From the NCBI RefSeq assembly GCF_010820565.1, contig NZ_JAAIJQ010000009.1, positions 34,860-98,859 on the forward strand: a stretch of 64,000 bases of DNA, written 5' to 3'. Shown piece after piece: positions 35,610 to 43,653 of the stretch (positions are counted from its first letter, which is position 1; each line of letters begins with the position of its first letter). The notes beneath the pieces were generated by a model. The model was given only the letters and a program-made list of their open reading frames with translations, made no database searches and was not told the origin of the DNA. This DNA is from Thiorhodococcus minor (lineage in GTDB: Bacteria; Pseudomonadota; Gammaproteobacteria; Chromatiales; Chromatiaceae). A program made the translations under genes and the position numbers.

Positions 35610-36326
35610 ATGGCCCGTCTACCCCGCTTCGTTATGCCTGGATATCCGCAGCACGTCATCCAGCGCGGCAACAATCGTCAGCAGATCCTCTTCGAGGAGG
35701 AGGACTACTGGTTTATCTGGGACAAGATGGGCGTTGCCGCCGAGAAGTTTCAGTGCGAGATCCACGCCTACGTCTTGATGCCCAACCACTTCCACCTCTT
35801 GCTGACGCCCTATCTCGAGAACGGCATCGGCAAGCTGATGCAGTACGTCGGCCGCTACTACGTCCAATATTTCAACAGCCGCTATGACCGCACCGGGACG
35901 CTCTGGGAAGGCCGCTATCGTGCCACCTTGGTCGATCCCAAGCACTACCTGCTGGCGGTCGGGCACTATGTGGAGGCCAACGCGGTGCGCGCCGGGCTGG
36001 TCGGCACCCCTGGCGATTACGGCTGGTCCAGCTACGGGGCCAACGCGGAAGGCATGGACGACAATCTGGTCACGCCGCACCGCGAGTACGAGCGGCTCGG
36101 CCGCAGCGCCAAGGCCCGCCGCGAGGCCTATGCCGTGCAGGCCGAGAAGCCGCTGCCGGACGCGGAGCTCAAGCAGATTCGCGATTGCACCAACAAGGCG
36201 TGGGTGCTCGGCAGCCCCGAGTTCTGCAGCCAGATCGAGGGCCTGCTGAACCGCCGTGCCCTGCCGCGGCCGCGCGGGGGAGACCGCAGATCCGAGGCCT
36301 ATCGACGGAGCGTCGGTCGCGCGTGA
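35610..36326 (+). CDS. REP-associated tyrosine transposase (RAYT, Y1 family)
   Basis: A 238-residue single-copy IS200-like transposase of the RAYT group, a Y1 single-strand nuclease that acts on REP hairpins. The N-terminal MARLPRFVMPGYPQHVIQRGNNRQ is the RAYT start motif, the HUH metal site is MPNHFHLLLTP, and the nucleophile is among the tyrosines of LMQYVGRYYVQYFNSRY. Downstream GTLWEGRYRATLVD, YVEANAVRAGLV and the Trp-Ser-Ser-Tyr segment are family hallmarks. The C-terminus is extended and basic (PRPRGGDRRSEAYRRS). All motifs are intact, so it may be active. The stop overlaps the cupin gene start (GTGA). Confidence 0.93.
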   Translation: MARLPRFVMPGYPQHVIQRGNNRQQILFEEEDYWFIWDKMGVAAEKFQCEIHAYVLMPNHFHLLLTPYLENGIGKLMQYVGRYYVQYFNSRYDRTGTLWEGRYRATLVDPKHYLLAVGHYVEANAVRAGLVGTPGDYGWSSYGANAEGMDDNLVTPHREYERLGRSAKARREAYAVQAEKPLPDAELKQIRDCTNKAWVLGSPEFCSQIEGLLNRRALPRPRGGDRRSEAYRRSVGRA

Positions 36327-36712
36327 GCGGCGAGGCTGCGATCGTCCATTCGCCCGACGAGGCGGATGAGTATTTTATGGTCGAGGGCTGTTTCATCCTG
36401 GAGTCTTGGAACAGCCCCGACGACCCCGCCGTTTCCATCGCGCGCGCCCGGGTCGAGCCGGGCGTCACCACCCGGCTGCACCGGCTCGCGGGCATCGTCG
36501 AGCGCTATCTGATCCTGACCGGCCAGGGCGTCCTCGAGGTCGGGGGGCGGCCGCCGCGAGAGGTCGGTGTCGGCGATGTCGTCTACATCCCGGCTGGATG
36601 CAGCCAGCGGATTCGCAACCCTGGCGAGTGGGATCTGGTCTTCCTCGCCATCTGCAGCCCGCGTTTCGAGCAGTCCGCCTATCGGGATATCGACCCTGCA
36701 CCTCTGGCCTGA
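36323..36712 (+). CDS. Small cupin-domain protein
   Basis: A 129-residue single-domain cupin. Cupin motif 1 is VEPGVTTRLHRLAGIVERYLILTG with a His and Glu in metal-ligand positions, and motif 2 is PAGCSQRIRNPG, in which the usual His is replaced by Gln. The fold is sound, but the incomplete metal triad means the reaction, if any, cannot be assigned. I use GTG 36323, which overlaps the RAYT stop by 4 bp; ATG 36377 (MVEGCF) is less likely because it would remove the first strand. Coupling to a transposase gene is unusual. Confidence 0.75.
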   Translation: MSGEAAIVHSPDEADEYFMVEGCFILESWNSPDDPAVSIARARVEPGVTTRLHRLAGIVERYLILTGQGVLEVGGRPPREVGVGDVVYIPAGCSQRIRNPGEWDLVFLAICSPRFEQSAYRDIDPAPLA

Positions 36713-36881
36713 TCGGGGCATGGCCACTTCAGGCCAAGACGCCAGCTCGCGCCCGCCGATTGCAAGGGTGCGCGCGGGCACCGATCTCTTCGGGAAGCGC
36801 ATCGTCAGATCGTCATCGAATCCTGGTATTGATGTGGCCTGACGCGGCTCCCGGATCTGGATCTATCTGAGTCTTTCTCCC

Positions 36882-37484
36882 ATGCAGGATCACCCCAGCT
36901 TGTCGTCCGAGGCGATGGACGCCATCGAATCCATTTTTCATCTCTACGACCCGCCGCTGTGGCTGGTGACCGCGCGCGCCGGCGAGCGCCGGGGCGGGCT
37001 GATCGCGACCTCTGCGGTCCGCGCCTCCATCGTTCCCGAGCTGCCGCGCATGCTGATCGCCATCGCGAAGCAGCACCATACTTGGGAGCTGATCCAAGCC
37101 TCAGGGGGCTTTGCCTCGCACCTGCTGCGCGCCACCGATCTGGGGAGCGTGTGGCGGTTTGGGCTTGCGACCGGGCAAGACACCGACAAGCTCGCCGGTT
37201 TGAGCGCGAGCGAGACGCCGGAGGGCAATCCGCTGTACCTTGAAGCGGCGGCCTGGATGGATTGCCGGGTCGAGACCAGCATGGACATCGGCGATCGCAG
37301 CCTCTACCTCGCCGAGATCCTGGGCGGGCGCCTCCTGACGGAGGGGCCTGTGCTGACGGTCGCCGGCCTGATGCGCGATGCTCCGCCGGAGCGCAAGGCC
37401 GAGCTGGATCGCCTCTATGCCAGGGACCAGGGCATCGACGCCGCCGCGATTCGCGCCTGGCGAGGGGATTCGCCGGACCCCTAA
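36882..37484 (+). CDS. Flavin reductase family protein
   Basis: A 200-residue FMN-binding split-barrel protein of the flavin reductase-like family. The N-terminal PLWLVTARAGERRGGLIATSAVRASI is the flavin-binding strand-loop, PRMLIAIAKQHHTWELI follows, and GGFASHLLRATDLGSVWRFGLATGQDTDKLAGL is the conserved middle. Members reduce free FMN or FAD with NAD(P)H or act as flavin-dependent oxidoreductases; the exact partner is unknown here. It stands alone 170 bp after the cupin gene, in the same direction. Confidence 0.82.
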   Translation: MQDHPSLSSEAMDAIESIFHLYDPPLWLVTARAGERRGGLIATSAVRASIVPELPRMLIAIAKQHHTWELIQASGGFASHLLRATDLGSVWRFGLATGQDTDKLAGLSASETPEGNPLYLEAAAWMDCRVETSMDIGDRSLYLAEILGGRLLTEGPVLTVAGLMRDAPPERKAELDRLYARDQGIDAAAIRAWRGDSPDP

Positions 37485-37509
37485 GTCGCACCCCCGTTAT
37501 TGATCTTCA

Positions 37510-37682
37510 TCCTCGAAGGAGCCTCCAGCGCCTAGCCGTTGGCTTGCCGCGCTTTCCGATTCCCGAGGCCTTCACCCGCCGGGCGAGTCCAGGGAATCCC
37601 ATTCGATGGGCGATCGGCCAACCGGCTGATTGGCGGGCTGCGAAAGGCTGGCCGCTCAAGGCTGGGAGCTGGCAGCGCTTTT
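37510..37682. repeat. Diverged dispersed spacer repeat
   Basis: CTAGCCGTTGGCTTGCCG...GAGGCCTTCACCC here resembles CAGCTGTTGGTTTGCCG...GAGGTCTTCACCC at 29913-29960, about two thirds identical. The following AAGGCTGGCC...GGGAGCTGGCAGCGCTTTT resembles, in the other sense, the CTGGAAGCTGGTCGCTC piece at 27957-27985. These look like old copies of a short element with a GCTGGxAGCTGG core. Confidence 0.35.
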
Positions 37683-37738
37683 GAGGCTCATCCGTCTCAG
37701 CTCCGTTGAGTTGTACCCCAAACTGGGAGGATTCCCCC

Positions 37739-39187
37739 ATGCAGTTGCCCGACCACAAGACGAAGATCGTCGCCACCATTGGTCCGGCCTCGGACGCGCC
37801 TGAGGTGCTGACGCAGCTCATCCAGGCCGGCCTGAACGTCGCGCGTCTGAACTTCTCGCACGGCGATCCGGACTATCACGCCGAGATCGTCGCACGCATT
37901 CGCCGGGCCGCGGCCGAGACCGGCAAGCGTATCGCCATCATGGGCGATTTGCCTGGCCCCAAGATGCGCATCGGCGATCTCAAGGAAGAGCCGATCGAGC
38001 TGCAGCGCGACGACGCCCTGACCCTGACGACCGAGGACATCCTCGGGGACAAAGACCGGGTGGGCATCAGCTTCGAAGCTCTGCCAGATGCCGTTCAGCC
38101 GGGGGACCGCCTCTATCTCAACGACGGTTTCATCCTGCTCAAGGTTCTGGAGGTGTGCGGCAGCGACATCCGCTGCAGCGTGCGCGTCGGCGGCGAGCTG
38201 TCCTCGCGCAAGGGGCTCAATCTGCCGGGAATCGACCTCGGCATCAGTGCCTTTACGAACGATGATCGGGAGTGGCTGGGCTTCGCCGCCAAGCACGGAC
38301 TGGACGCCGTCAGCCAGTCCTTCGTCGCGTCAGAGGACGACATCCTCGCGGTGCGGAAGGCCGCGGCCGAGATGGACTACAGCCCCTTCATCATCGCCAA
38401 GATCGAGCGCGCCGAGGCCCTCAACAACCTCGAGCGCATCCTGACGGCGGCCGACGGCATCATGGTCGCGCGCGGCGACCTCGGCGTCGAGATCCCCATC
38501 GAGCGCATCGCCGTGGCGCAGAAGCAGATCACCGAGCTGGCCAACCACCTCGGCAAGCCGGTCATCACCGCTACCCAGATGCTCGAATCCATGGTGACCT
38601 ATCGCCGGCCGACCCGCGCCGAGGCCACGGACGTCGCCAACGCCATCCTCGGCGGGACGGACTGCGTCATGCTCTCCGCCGAGTCCGCCGTGGGGCGTTA
38701 TCCGGTCGAGGCGGTCGCCATGCTCGCGGGCATCGCCGCCCAGGTCGAGCCGGAGCGCAGCAAGCAGCCCTTCGTCCGCACCATGGGCCGCCTCGACGGC
38801 AATGGCCGGCCGCACGCCGTGGACCTCATCGCCGCGAGCGTCTACCACACCATCAACAACAGCGAGCCCAAGGTGGTCGCCGTGCCGACCCAATCCGGCA
38901 GCACGGCGCGCAACGTCGCCCGCTTTCGCCCGCCGGTCTGGATCATCGCCTACAGCCCGAATGCCGCGACCTGCCAGTCGCTGCAGTTCTCCTACGGCAT
39001 CCACGCCGTCCAGGTGGATAACGACCGCTCCGACTGGTCCAGCTTCGTGCGCCAGTGGCTCCGCGAGCGCGACATCGAAGCCGGTCTGGTGCTGCTCACG
39101 CAGGGTCCGACCGCGGACAACCCCTGCGGCAACTTCCGCATGGAGATCCTCGAGCTGGGCATGCAGGCAGGGAGGCAGTGCTCCTGA
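37739..39187 (+). CDS. pyk: Pyruvate kinase
   Basis: A 482-residue glycolytic enzyme making ATP and pyruvate from phosphoenolpyruvate and ADP. The N-terminus KTKIVATIGPASDAPEVLTQLIQAGLNVARLNFSHG carries the nucleotide/K+ site. The active-site segment is IAKIERAEALNNLERIL with the catalytic Lys, then MVARGDLGVEIP and the metal-binding ATQMLESM, followed by the allosteric C-terminal domain. The length is that of type II-like PykA (480) rather than a short form. Start ATG 37739 has GGGAGG eight bases upstream, which decides it over the frame extension to 37706. A tRNA-Val gene follows. Confidence 0.95.
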   Translation: MQLPDHKTKIVATIGPASDAPEVLTQLIQAGLNVARLNFSHGDPDYHAEIVARIRRAAAETGKRIAIMGDLPGPKMRIGDLKEEPIELQRDDALTLTTEDILGDKDRVGISFEALPDAVQPGDRLYLNDGFILLKVLEVCGSDIRCSVRVGGELSSRKGLNLPGIDLGISAFTNDDREWLGFAAKHGLDAVSQSFVASEDDILAVRKAAAEMDYSPFIIAKIERAEALNNLERILTAADGIMVARGDLGVEIPIERIAVAQKQITELANHLGKPVITATQMLESMVTYRRPTRAEATDVANAILGGTDCVMLSAESAVGRYPVEAVAMLAGIAAQVEPERSKQPFVRTMGRLDGNGRPHAVDLIAASVYHTINNSEPKVVAVPTQSGSTARNVARFRPPVWIIAYSPNAATCQSLQFSYGIHAVQVDNDRSDWSSFVRQWLRERDIEAGLVLLTQGPTADNPCGNFRMEILELGMQAGRQCS

Positions 39188-39216
39188 TTCCGATCGGCAG
39201 CTCGCGCGCCGCAATG

Positions 39217-39246
39217 TTGACCGGGTGAGTCAGCTCCGGTTATCAT
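39217..39246 (+). promoter_or_regulatory. Promoter of tRNA-Val
   Basis: TTGACC (39217-39222) and TATCAT (39241-39246) each match consensus at five of six positions, with an 18-nt spacer. The tRNA gene begins 15 bp after the -10 box, the usual distance for stable-RNA promoters. Confidence 0.65.
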
Positions 39247-39260
39247 TTTTAGTCTGATTC

Positions 39261-39335
39261 GGGCGCATAGCTCAGCGGGAGAGCACTGCCTTCACACGGC
39301 AGGGGTCACAGGTTCAATCCCTGTTGCGCCCACCA
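39261..39335 (+). tRNA. tRNA-Val (anticodon CAC)
   Basis: A full cloverleaf is readable. The acceptor stem GGGCGCA pairs with TGCGCCC, the D-arm contains AGCTCAGCGGGAGAGC, and the anticodon stem CTGCC/GGCAG holds the loop TTCACAC, giving anticodon CAC. The T-arm is CACAGGTTCAATCCCTGT with the invariant TTC. The discriminator A and CCA are encoded. CAC reads the Val codon GTG, frequent in this GC-rich genome. It has its own promoter upstream and a terminator directly downstream. Confidence 0.97.
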
Positions 39336-39347
39336 AATCGATCGAAG

Positions 39348-39382
39348 AAGCCGGCTCCGGCCACACCGGAGTCGGCTTTTTT
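39348..39382 (+). terminator. Intrinsic terminator of tRNA-Val
   Basis: AAGCCGGCTCCGG and CCGGAGTCGGCTT pair across a 5-nt loop with one mismatch, followed immediately by TTTTT. It begins 12 bp after the CCA end of the tRNA. Confidence 0.9.
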
Positions 39383-39420
39383 GTTTGCCGCCGAATTGTT
39401 CTCCACTGGAGGTCGGTGCT

Positions 39421-39472
39421 GGGAGTGCCGGCCTTCAGGCCGGCGGGTGTTGACCTGGAGGTCAACACTCCC
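39421..39472. repeat. Double REP-like hairpin (BIME-type)
   Basis: GGGAGT leads into two adjacent perfect hairpins: GCCGGCCT-TC-AGGCCGGC (39427-39444) and GTGTTGACCT-GG-AGGTCAACAC (39447-39468), and the unit closes with TCCC. The second hairpin shares its core with the palindrome at 26648-26669. The GGAG head plus paired hairpins is the classic arrangement of REP doublets. Confidence 0.65.
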
Positions 39473-39522
39473 GGGGCGTGCGATTGAGGGAAGACACTGC
39501 GCAATCCTAGATTCGGCGATCG

Positions 39523-39657
39523 GAACCGCAAAGGCGCGAAGGACACGACGAAAACCAGAGGCTTGCATCGCCGCGTCGCTTCGCCCTCTGAGTGAGCATC
39601 GCTTCGCAGACAAGGTGTCGACATCCTTCGCGCTCTTTGTGTCCTTTGCGGTTCAAC
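39523..39657. repeat. GAACCGCAAAG inverted-pair element
   Basis: GAACCGCAAAGGCGCGAAGG...CACGACG at 39523-39550 faces its inverted counterpart CCTTCGCGCTCTTTGTGTCC...TTTGCGGTTC at 39625-39654. The complete unit is about 135 bp with no gene between the arms. Single or diverged arms occur at 23891, 32000 and 32450-32579, making this the best-preserved copy in the window. Confidence 0.55.
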
Positions 39658-39861
39658 TGCTCCTTTTTAGGGTCGTCGGTCTCGATCACCCTCTGCGGCG
39701 TTTGGCCTCGATCCTGCTTGTGGGCATCGACTCTTCAGGTGCCCGTGCAATCCGTGACCCAGATGTGGCCGGGCCGTCCTTCGCGGCGGCTCGGGGGCGT
39801 GCTCTTGTTTCCATCGACGCCCGGTGCGTGCCGGCCGTCCCAGCAATCCCAGTGATCCATC

Positions 39862-41337
39862 ATGAAAGCTTTACGCCAGGAGTGGCTATCCAACGTCCGC
39901 AATGACCTGCTCGCCGGCCTGGTGGTCGCGCTGGCGCTCATCCCGGAGGCCATTGCCTTCTCAATCATCGCGGGGGTCGATCCCAAGGTCGGTCTCTATG
40001 CGTCCTTCAGTATCGCGACCGTGACGGCATTCCTCGGCGGGCGTCCCGGCATGATCTCGGCCGCGACCGGCGCTATGGCCCTGCTGATGGTGACGCTGGT
40101 CGCGGAGCACGGGCTGCAGTATCTGCTGGCCGCGACCGTGCTGACGGGTGTGCTGCAGATCCTGGCCGGCATGCTGCGGCTGGGCAGCCTGATGCGCTTC
40201 GTCTCGCGCTCCGTCATCACCGGCTTCGTCAACGCGCTCGCCATCCTCATCTTCATGGCGCAGCTGCCCGAGCTGATCGGCGCGACCTGGGAGGTCTACG
40301 CCATGGTGGCCGCCGGCCTGGCGATCATCTATCTTTTCCCCTATGTGACCAAGGCGGTGCCCTCGCCCCTGGTGACCATCCTGGTGCTGACCGCCGTGAC
40401 CATGGCGCTGGGGCTCGATATCCGCACGGTCGGCGACATGGGCCAGATGCCGGACACCTTGCCGGTCTTCCTGCTGCCGGACATCCCGCTCAACTTCGAG
40501 ACGCTGGAGATCATCTTCCCGGTGTCGGCGACGCTGGCGGTCGTGGGCTTGTTGGAGTCGCTGATGACGGCGGCCATCGTCGACGACCTGACCGATTCCA
40601 CCAGCAACAAGAACCGCGAGTGCGTGGGGCAGGGCGTCGCCAATGTCACCACCGGCTTCATGGGCGGCATGGCCGGCTGTGCGATGATCGGTCAGTCGGT
40701 CATCAATGTGAAATCGGGCGGCCGCGGGCGGCTCTCGACCCTGGTCGCCGGCGTCTTCCTGCTGCTCATGGTGGTCTTCGCCAACGACTGGGTCGCCCAG
40801 ATCCCAATGGCGGCCTTGGTCGCGGTCATGATCATGGTAGCCATCGGCACCTTCAACTGGGCCTCCATCCGCAATCTGCGGGACCATCCGTTGTGGGCGA
40901 ATGTCGTCATGCTGTCGACCGTCATTGTCGTGGTCGCGACACATGACCTGGCGAAGGGCGTGCTCGTCGGCGTGCTGCTGTCCGGCTTCTTCTTCGCCAA
41001 CAGGGTCGGCAAGGTCCTGCACGTCGGCTCGCTGTCGATGGACGAGGGCCGGATGCGCGCCTATGTCGTCACCGGCCAGGTGTTCTTCGCCTCGGCGGAC
41101 CGTTTCGTCAGCGCCTTCGACTTCAAGGAGGTCATCGAGCGCGTGCGCATCGACGTCAGTCGTGCCCACTTTTGGGACATCACTGCCGTCAGTGCACTGG
41201 ATAAGGTCGTCATCAAGTTCCGACGCGAGGGCACGGAGGTCGAGGTCGTCGGGCTGGACGAGGCGAGCGCGACCCTGATCGACCGCTTTGCCGTGCACGA
41301 CAAGCCCGAGGCTGTCGAGCAGTTGATGGGCCACTGA
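39862..41337 (+). CDS. SulP family anion transporter with STAS domain
   Basis: A 491-residue inner-membrane carrier of the SLC26/SulP family. The SulP signature near the N-terminus is [20 protein letters not shown]; about 12 to 14 membrane segments follow, and a C-terminal STAS domain starts near residue 390 ([29 protein letters not shown]). Substrate could be sulfate, bicarbonate or another anion. The short length and lack of extra domains resemble BicA-like bicarbonate carriers, but I cannot decide. A universal stress protein gene follows after 14 bp, so the two are probably co-transcribed, a pairing seen with SulP genes elsewhere. Confidence 0.9.
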   Translation: MKALRQEWLSNVRNDLLAGLVVALALIPEAIAFSIIAGVDPKVGLYASFSIATVTAFLGGRPGMISAATGAMALLMVTLVAEHGLQYLLAATVLTGVLQILAGMLRLGSLMRFVSRSVITGFVNALAILIFMAQLPELIGATWEVYAMVAAGLAIIYLFPYVTKAVPSPLVTILVLTAVTMALGLDIRTVGDMGQMPDTLPVFLLPDIPLNFETLEIIFPVSATLAVVGLLESLMTAAIVDDLTDSTSNKNRECVGQGVANVTTGFMGGMAGCAMIGQSVINVKSGGRGRLSTLVAGVFLLLMVVFANDWVAQIPMAALVAVMIMVAIGTFNWASIRNLRDHPLWANVVMLSTVIVVVATHDLAKGVLVGVLLSGFFFANRVGKVLHVGSLSMDEGRMRAYVVTGQVFFASADRFVSAFDFKEVIERVRIDVSRAHFWDITAVSALDKVVIKFRREGTEVEVVGLDEASATLIDRFAVHDKPEAVEQLMGH

Positions 41338-41351
41338 GGAGGAGAGCCACC

Positions 41352-42215
41352 ATGTTGAACGAGCCCAAGATCCTGGCCTGTGTCGACCAGTCGCACTTCG
41401 CGGACACCGTGACCGACGCCGCCGCCTGGGCGGCCAGCCGCGCCGCCGCGCCCATGGAGCTGCTGCACATCATCGATCGTCACCCGGAGATCTCGACCGG
41501 CGACGACCACAGCGGTGCCATCGGTATCAACGCCCAGCAGCACCTGCTGACCGAGCTGTCCGAGCAGGACGCGGCGCGCAGCCGCGAGGTCCGCGAGCGC
41601 GGCCGACTGTTTCTGGTGCGCCAGCGCGAGCGCGCCATTCAGGCCGGCGCGGCGGCACCGGACGTGCGCCAGCGCTATGGCGAGCTGGAGGAGGTGCTCA
41701 TCGAGCAGCAGGCGGGCGTGCGGCTCTTCGTGCTCGGTCGGCGCGGCGAGTCGGCGGAGACGACGCAGCGCGACCTGGGCCGCAATGTCGAGCGTGTGGT
41801 GCGTGCGCTCAAGAAGCCCATCCTCGCCGTCACCGAGGACTTCCATGAGCCCAAGCGCGTCATGATCGCCTTCGATGGCGGCATGGTGACGCGCCGCGGC
41901 GTCGAGATGGTCGCGGCGAGTCCGCTGTTTCGCGGCCTGAGCGTCCATGTGCTCATGTCCGGCAAGGAGCGCAAGAACGACGCGAAGCAGCTCGAGTGGG
42001 CGCGGACGACGCTCGAGGCCGCCGGCCTCGAGGTAGAGGCCGCGCTCATCCCCGGCGACGCCGAGGGCATCATCGCCCGCAGCGTGCGCGAGCAAGCCAT
42101 CGACATGCTCATCATGGGCGCCTACGGGCACTCGCCGATCCGGACCCTGTTGTTCGGCAGCAAGACCTCGGATCTGCTGCGCTCGGCGACGATCCCGACG
42201 CTGCTGCTGCGCTAG
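41352..42215 (+). CDS. Tandem-domain universal stress protein
   Basis: A 287-residue cytoplasmic protein with two UspA domains in tandem (residues 1-145 and 150-287). The second domain has the ATP-binding motif GAYGHSPIRTLLFGSKTSDLL, the G-2X-G-9X-G(S/T) pattern, and starts KRVMIAFDGG. The first domain lacks a good form of that motif, so probably only the second binds ATP. Encoded 14 bp after the SulP transporter, it may sense energy status for it. A 14-bp palindrome GCCCGCTTGCGGGC lies ten bases after the stop. Confidence 0.9.
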   Translation: MLNEPKILACVDQSHFADTVTDAAAWAASRAAAPMELLHIIDRHPEISTGDDHSGAIGINAQQHLLTELSEQDAARSREVRERGRLFLVRQRERAIQAGAAAPDVRQRYGELEEVLIEQQAGVRLFVLGRRGESAETTQRDLGRNVERVVRALKKPILAVTEDFHEPKRVMIAFDGGMVTRRGVEMVAASPLFRGLSVHVLMSGKERKNDAKQLEWARTTLEAAGLEVEAALIPGDAEGIIARSVREQAIDMLIMGAYGHSPIRTLLFGSKTSDLLRSATIPTLLLR

Positions 42216-42224
42216 CGCGCCGGA

Positions 42225-42238
42225 GCCCGCTTGCGGGC
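42225..42238. repeat. GCCCGCTTGCGGGC palindrome, isolated copy
   Basis: The identical 14-mer occurs at 57112-57125 and, as its complement, at 57072-57085. Here it is located between the convergent usp and TIR genes, where it could act as a bidirectional 3'-end structure. Confidence 0.5.
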
Positions 42239-42314
42239 GATTGGCGCGGGGAAGCGAGAGGACCCTACAGGTGCAGTACTCCGAGGGTCGACCCAGGAGT
42301 CGGGCCAATGGGCA

Positions 42315-42953
42315 TCAATTGGCCGCCATCTTGTTGGGGGCTGCCTTCCGCTCGGACGGCGGTGTCGGATCCTCCGGCCGCTCGGCCTTGAGTGCGTCCC
42401 TGAGGCTGAAGTAGCCGTCGTCGAAGGAGGCCCTGAAGTCCGCGAACATGAGCGCATTGAGCGCGTCCGGGATCTCCGTATCGTCGATCAGCACCGGAAG
42501 AATCCGCTTCTTGAGCTTGATGGCCTTTACGATGGCGGATTCGGGCCAATCCGAGTCTGCGCTGCGCGTCGAGATGACAACGATGACGTCGTCGCTCTCT
42601 TCCAATAGCTGGCGCTGCTTTTCTTCGATGTGATCGCCGACCTGGATCTCCTTCTTGTCCCAAAGGATGGTGTAGGGCGTGATCTTGAGCGCCTTGTAGA
42701 GCTTGGATACGAAGGCGAGATCTTCGTCCGAGTAGAGGATAAAGACCTTGTGAGCCTCCTTCCTGCCTATGGCTCGAAGGAGCATGGCGATGATTGCAAT
42801 GACGCCCACCAAGGCGAGCAGGCCAAGCGCGATCTCGACGCCCGCGGCAAGATGCCGATCCGATAGGAAGCCGACCGCCGAGTAGAGCAGGGCGGCCAGG
42901 ATCAGAATGGCCGTGATGACGTCGGCAATCTTGTTGTGCTTGGGCTTACTCAT
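42315..42953 (-). CDS. Membrane-anchored TIR-domain protein
   Basis: A 212-residue protein with two N-terminal membrane helices (VITAILILAALLYSAVGFL and VEIALGLLALVGVIAIIAML, residues 10-60). A TIR domain follows from about residue 68: KVFILYSDEDLAFVSKLYKAL is strand A with helix A, and ILWDKKEIQVGDHIEEKQRQLLEESDDVIVVIST is the box-like middle. RSADSDWPESAIVKAI is the SxxWxxxE region, and RILPVLID is a late strand. The Glu sits two residues after Trp, not the usual four, so NADase activity is uncertain. Two small membrane proteins are encoded upstream on the same strand. Bacterial TIR proteins often act in antiphage defence by NAD+ depletion or signalling. I use ATG 42953, since the frame upstream has no TIR-like sequence. 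Confidence 0.82.
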   Translation of the reverse strand: MSKPKHNKIADVITAILILAALLYSAVGFLSDRHLAAGVEIALGLLALVGVIAIIAMLLRAIGRKEAHKVFILYSDEDLAFVSKLYKALKITPYTILWDKKEIQVGDHIEEKQRQLLEESDDVIVVISTRSADSDWPESAIVKAIKLKKRILPVLIDDTEIPDALNALMFADFRASFDDGYFSLRDALKAERPEDPTPPSERKAAPNKMAAN

Positions 42954-43176
42954 GTCGCTTGATTGGCTGCTGGGGCGTGATGAATTTGGCGGCTGGCGTG
43001 CGGTCAGGCTGTCTGTGTCGCAGGCGATCGATGATCGCAGCCTTCGAGCCTGCTTCCGGCAAGCATACCTCAGTCGATAGGCGAGGAGGGACGACGTGGC
43101 CGCTGCGGCCACGCGCCTCGGCCAGCAGCCCCTGTGCGGATGCGGCTCCCGGCATAGCCTATGACCGCGATCGCCT

Positions 43177-43653
43177 TCAGAGTCTGATCGCGCTTGCGCC
43201 GAAGATGACGTAGAGCATGGCCAGCGAGAACCCGATGCTGATCGAGGTGAGTCGCGCGAAGTGACCCTTCTCCTCCATCGGGCTGAGCGCCCAGCGTCTG
43301 ATGAAATAGGCCAGCAGGAAGAGCATGACACCCAGGAAAAAGCTGAGCTTCTCGGGGCCGAAGGTTTCGCTCCAGAGGACGCGGGTCCCGGTAATCATGG
43401 TCCCGACGGAGAGCGCGAAGAGGATCCAAGACAGGGCGAGCGCGGGTGCCGTCAGCCTGGAGATGAGTGCCTTGATGTCCTCGCGCTCGTGGAGATGCTT
43501 GACGAGATAGGTCATCGCGATGACCAGCAGGAAGATCACGAAGAGGAAACCGCCCAGGCTGTAAAGCGCCTCGTCTCGGCCGGAGCAACCGGTCGAGACG
43601 CTGACCGCTGCGAGCGCGGTGAGGCGTGCTCCGCGCTGGCCTGCATGCGTCAC
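43177..43653 (-). CDS. Small membrane protein upstream of the TIR gene
   Basis: A 158-residue protein with four predicted helices (LGGFLFVIFLLVIAMTYLV, ALALSWILFALSVGTMI, LSFFLGVMLFLLAYFI, SISIGFSLAMLYVIFGA). The N-terminus contains a weak lipobox-like VSTGC, which may be coincidence. I recognise no family. It starts with GTG 43653, overlapping the 81-residue gene by 4 bp (GTGA), so the two are translationally coupled. The TIR gene lies 223 bp downstream in the same direction. Confidence 0.6.
   Translation of the reverse strand: MTHAGQRGARLTALAAVSVSTGCSGRDEALYSLGGFLFVIFLLVIAMTYLVKHLHEREDIKALISRLTAPALALSWILFALSVGTMITGTRVLWSETFGPEKLSFFLGVMLFLLAYFIRRWALSPMEEKGHFARLTSISIGFSLAMLYVIFGASAIRL

Larger units (their letters stand above)
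39383..39861. other. Spacer before sulP holding two repeat elements
   Basis: These 479 bp have no supportable gene. They contain the double REP hairpin (39421-39472) and the purine-rich inverted pair (39523-39657), each listed separately. The final 200 bp before the transporter start show nothing recognisable. Confidence 0.5.

Noticed and set aside
39961..41334. A 457-codon open frame opposite the SulP transporter gene
   Set aside because: Asp/His/Gln/Arg-rich antisense of a membrane protein; no family resemblance, no regulatory signals.
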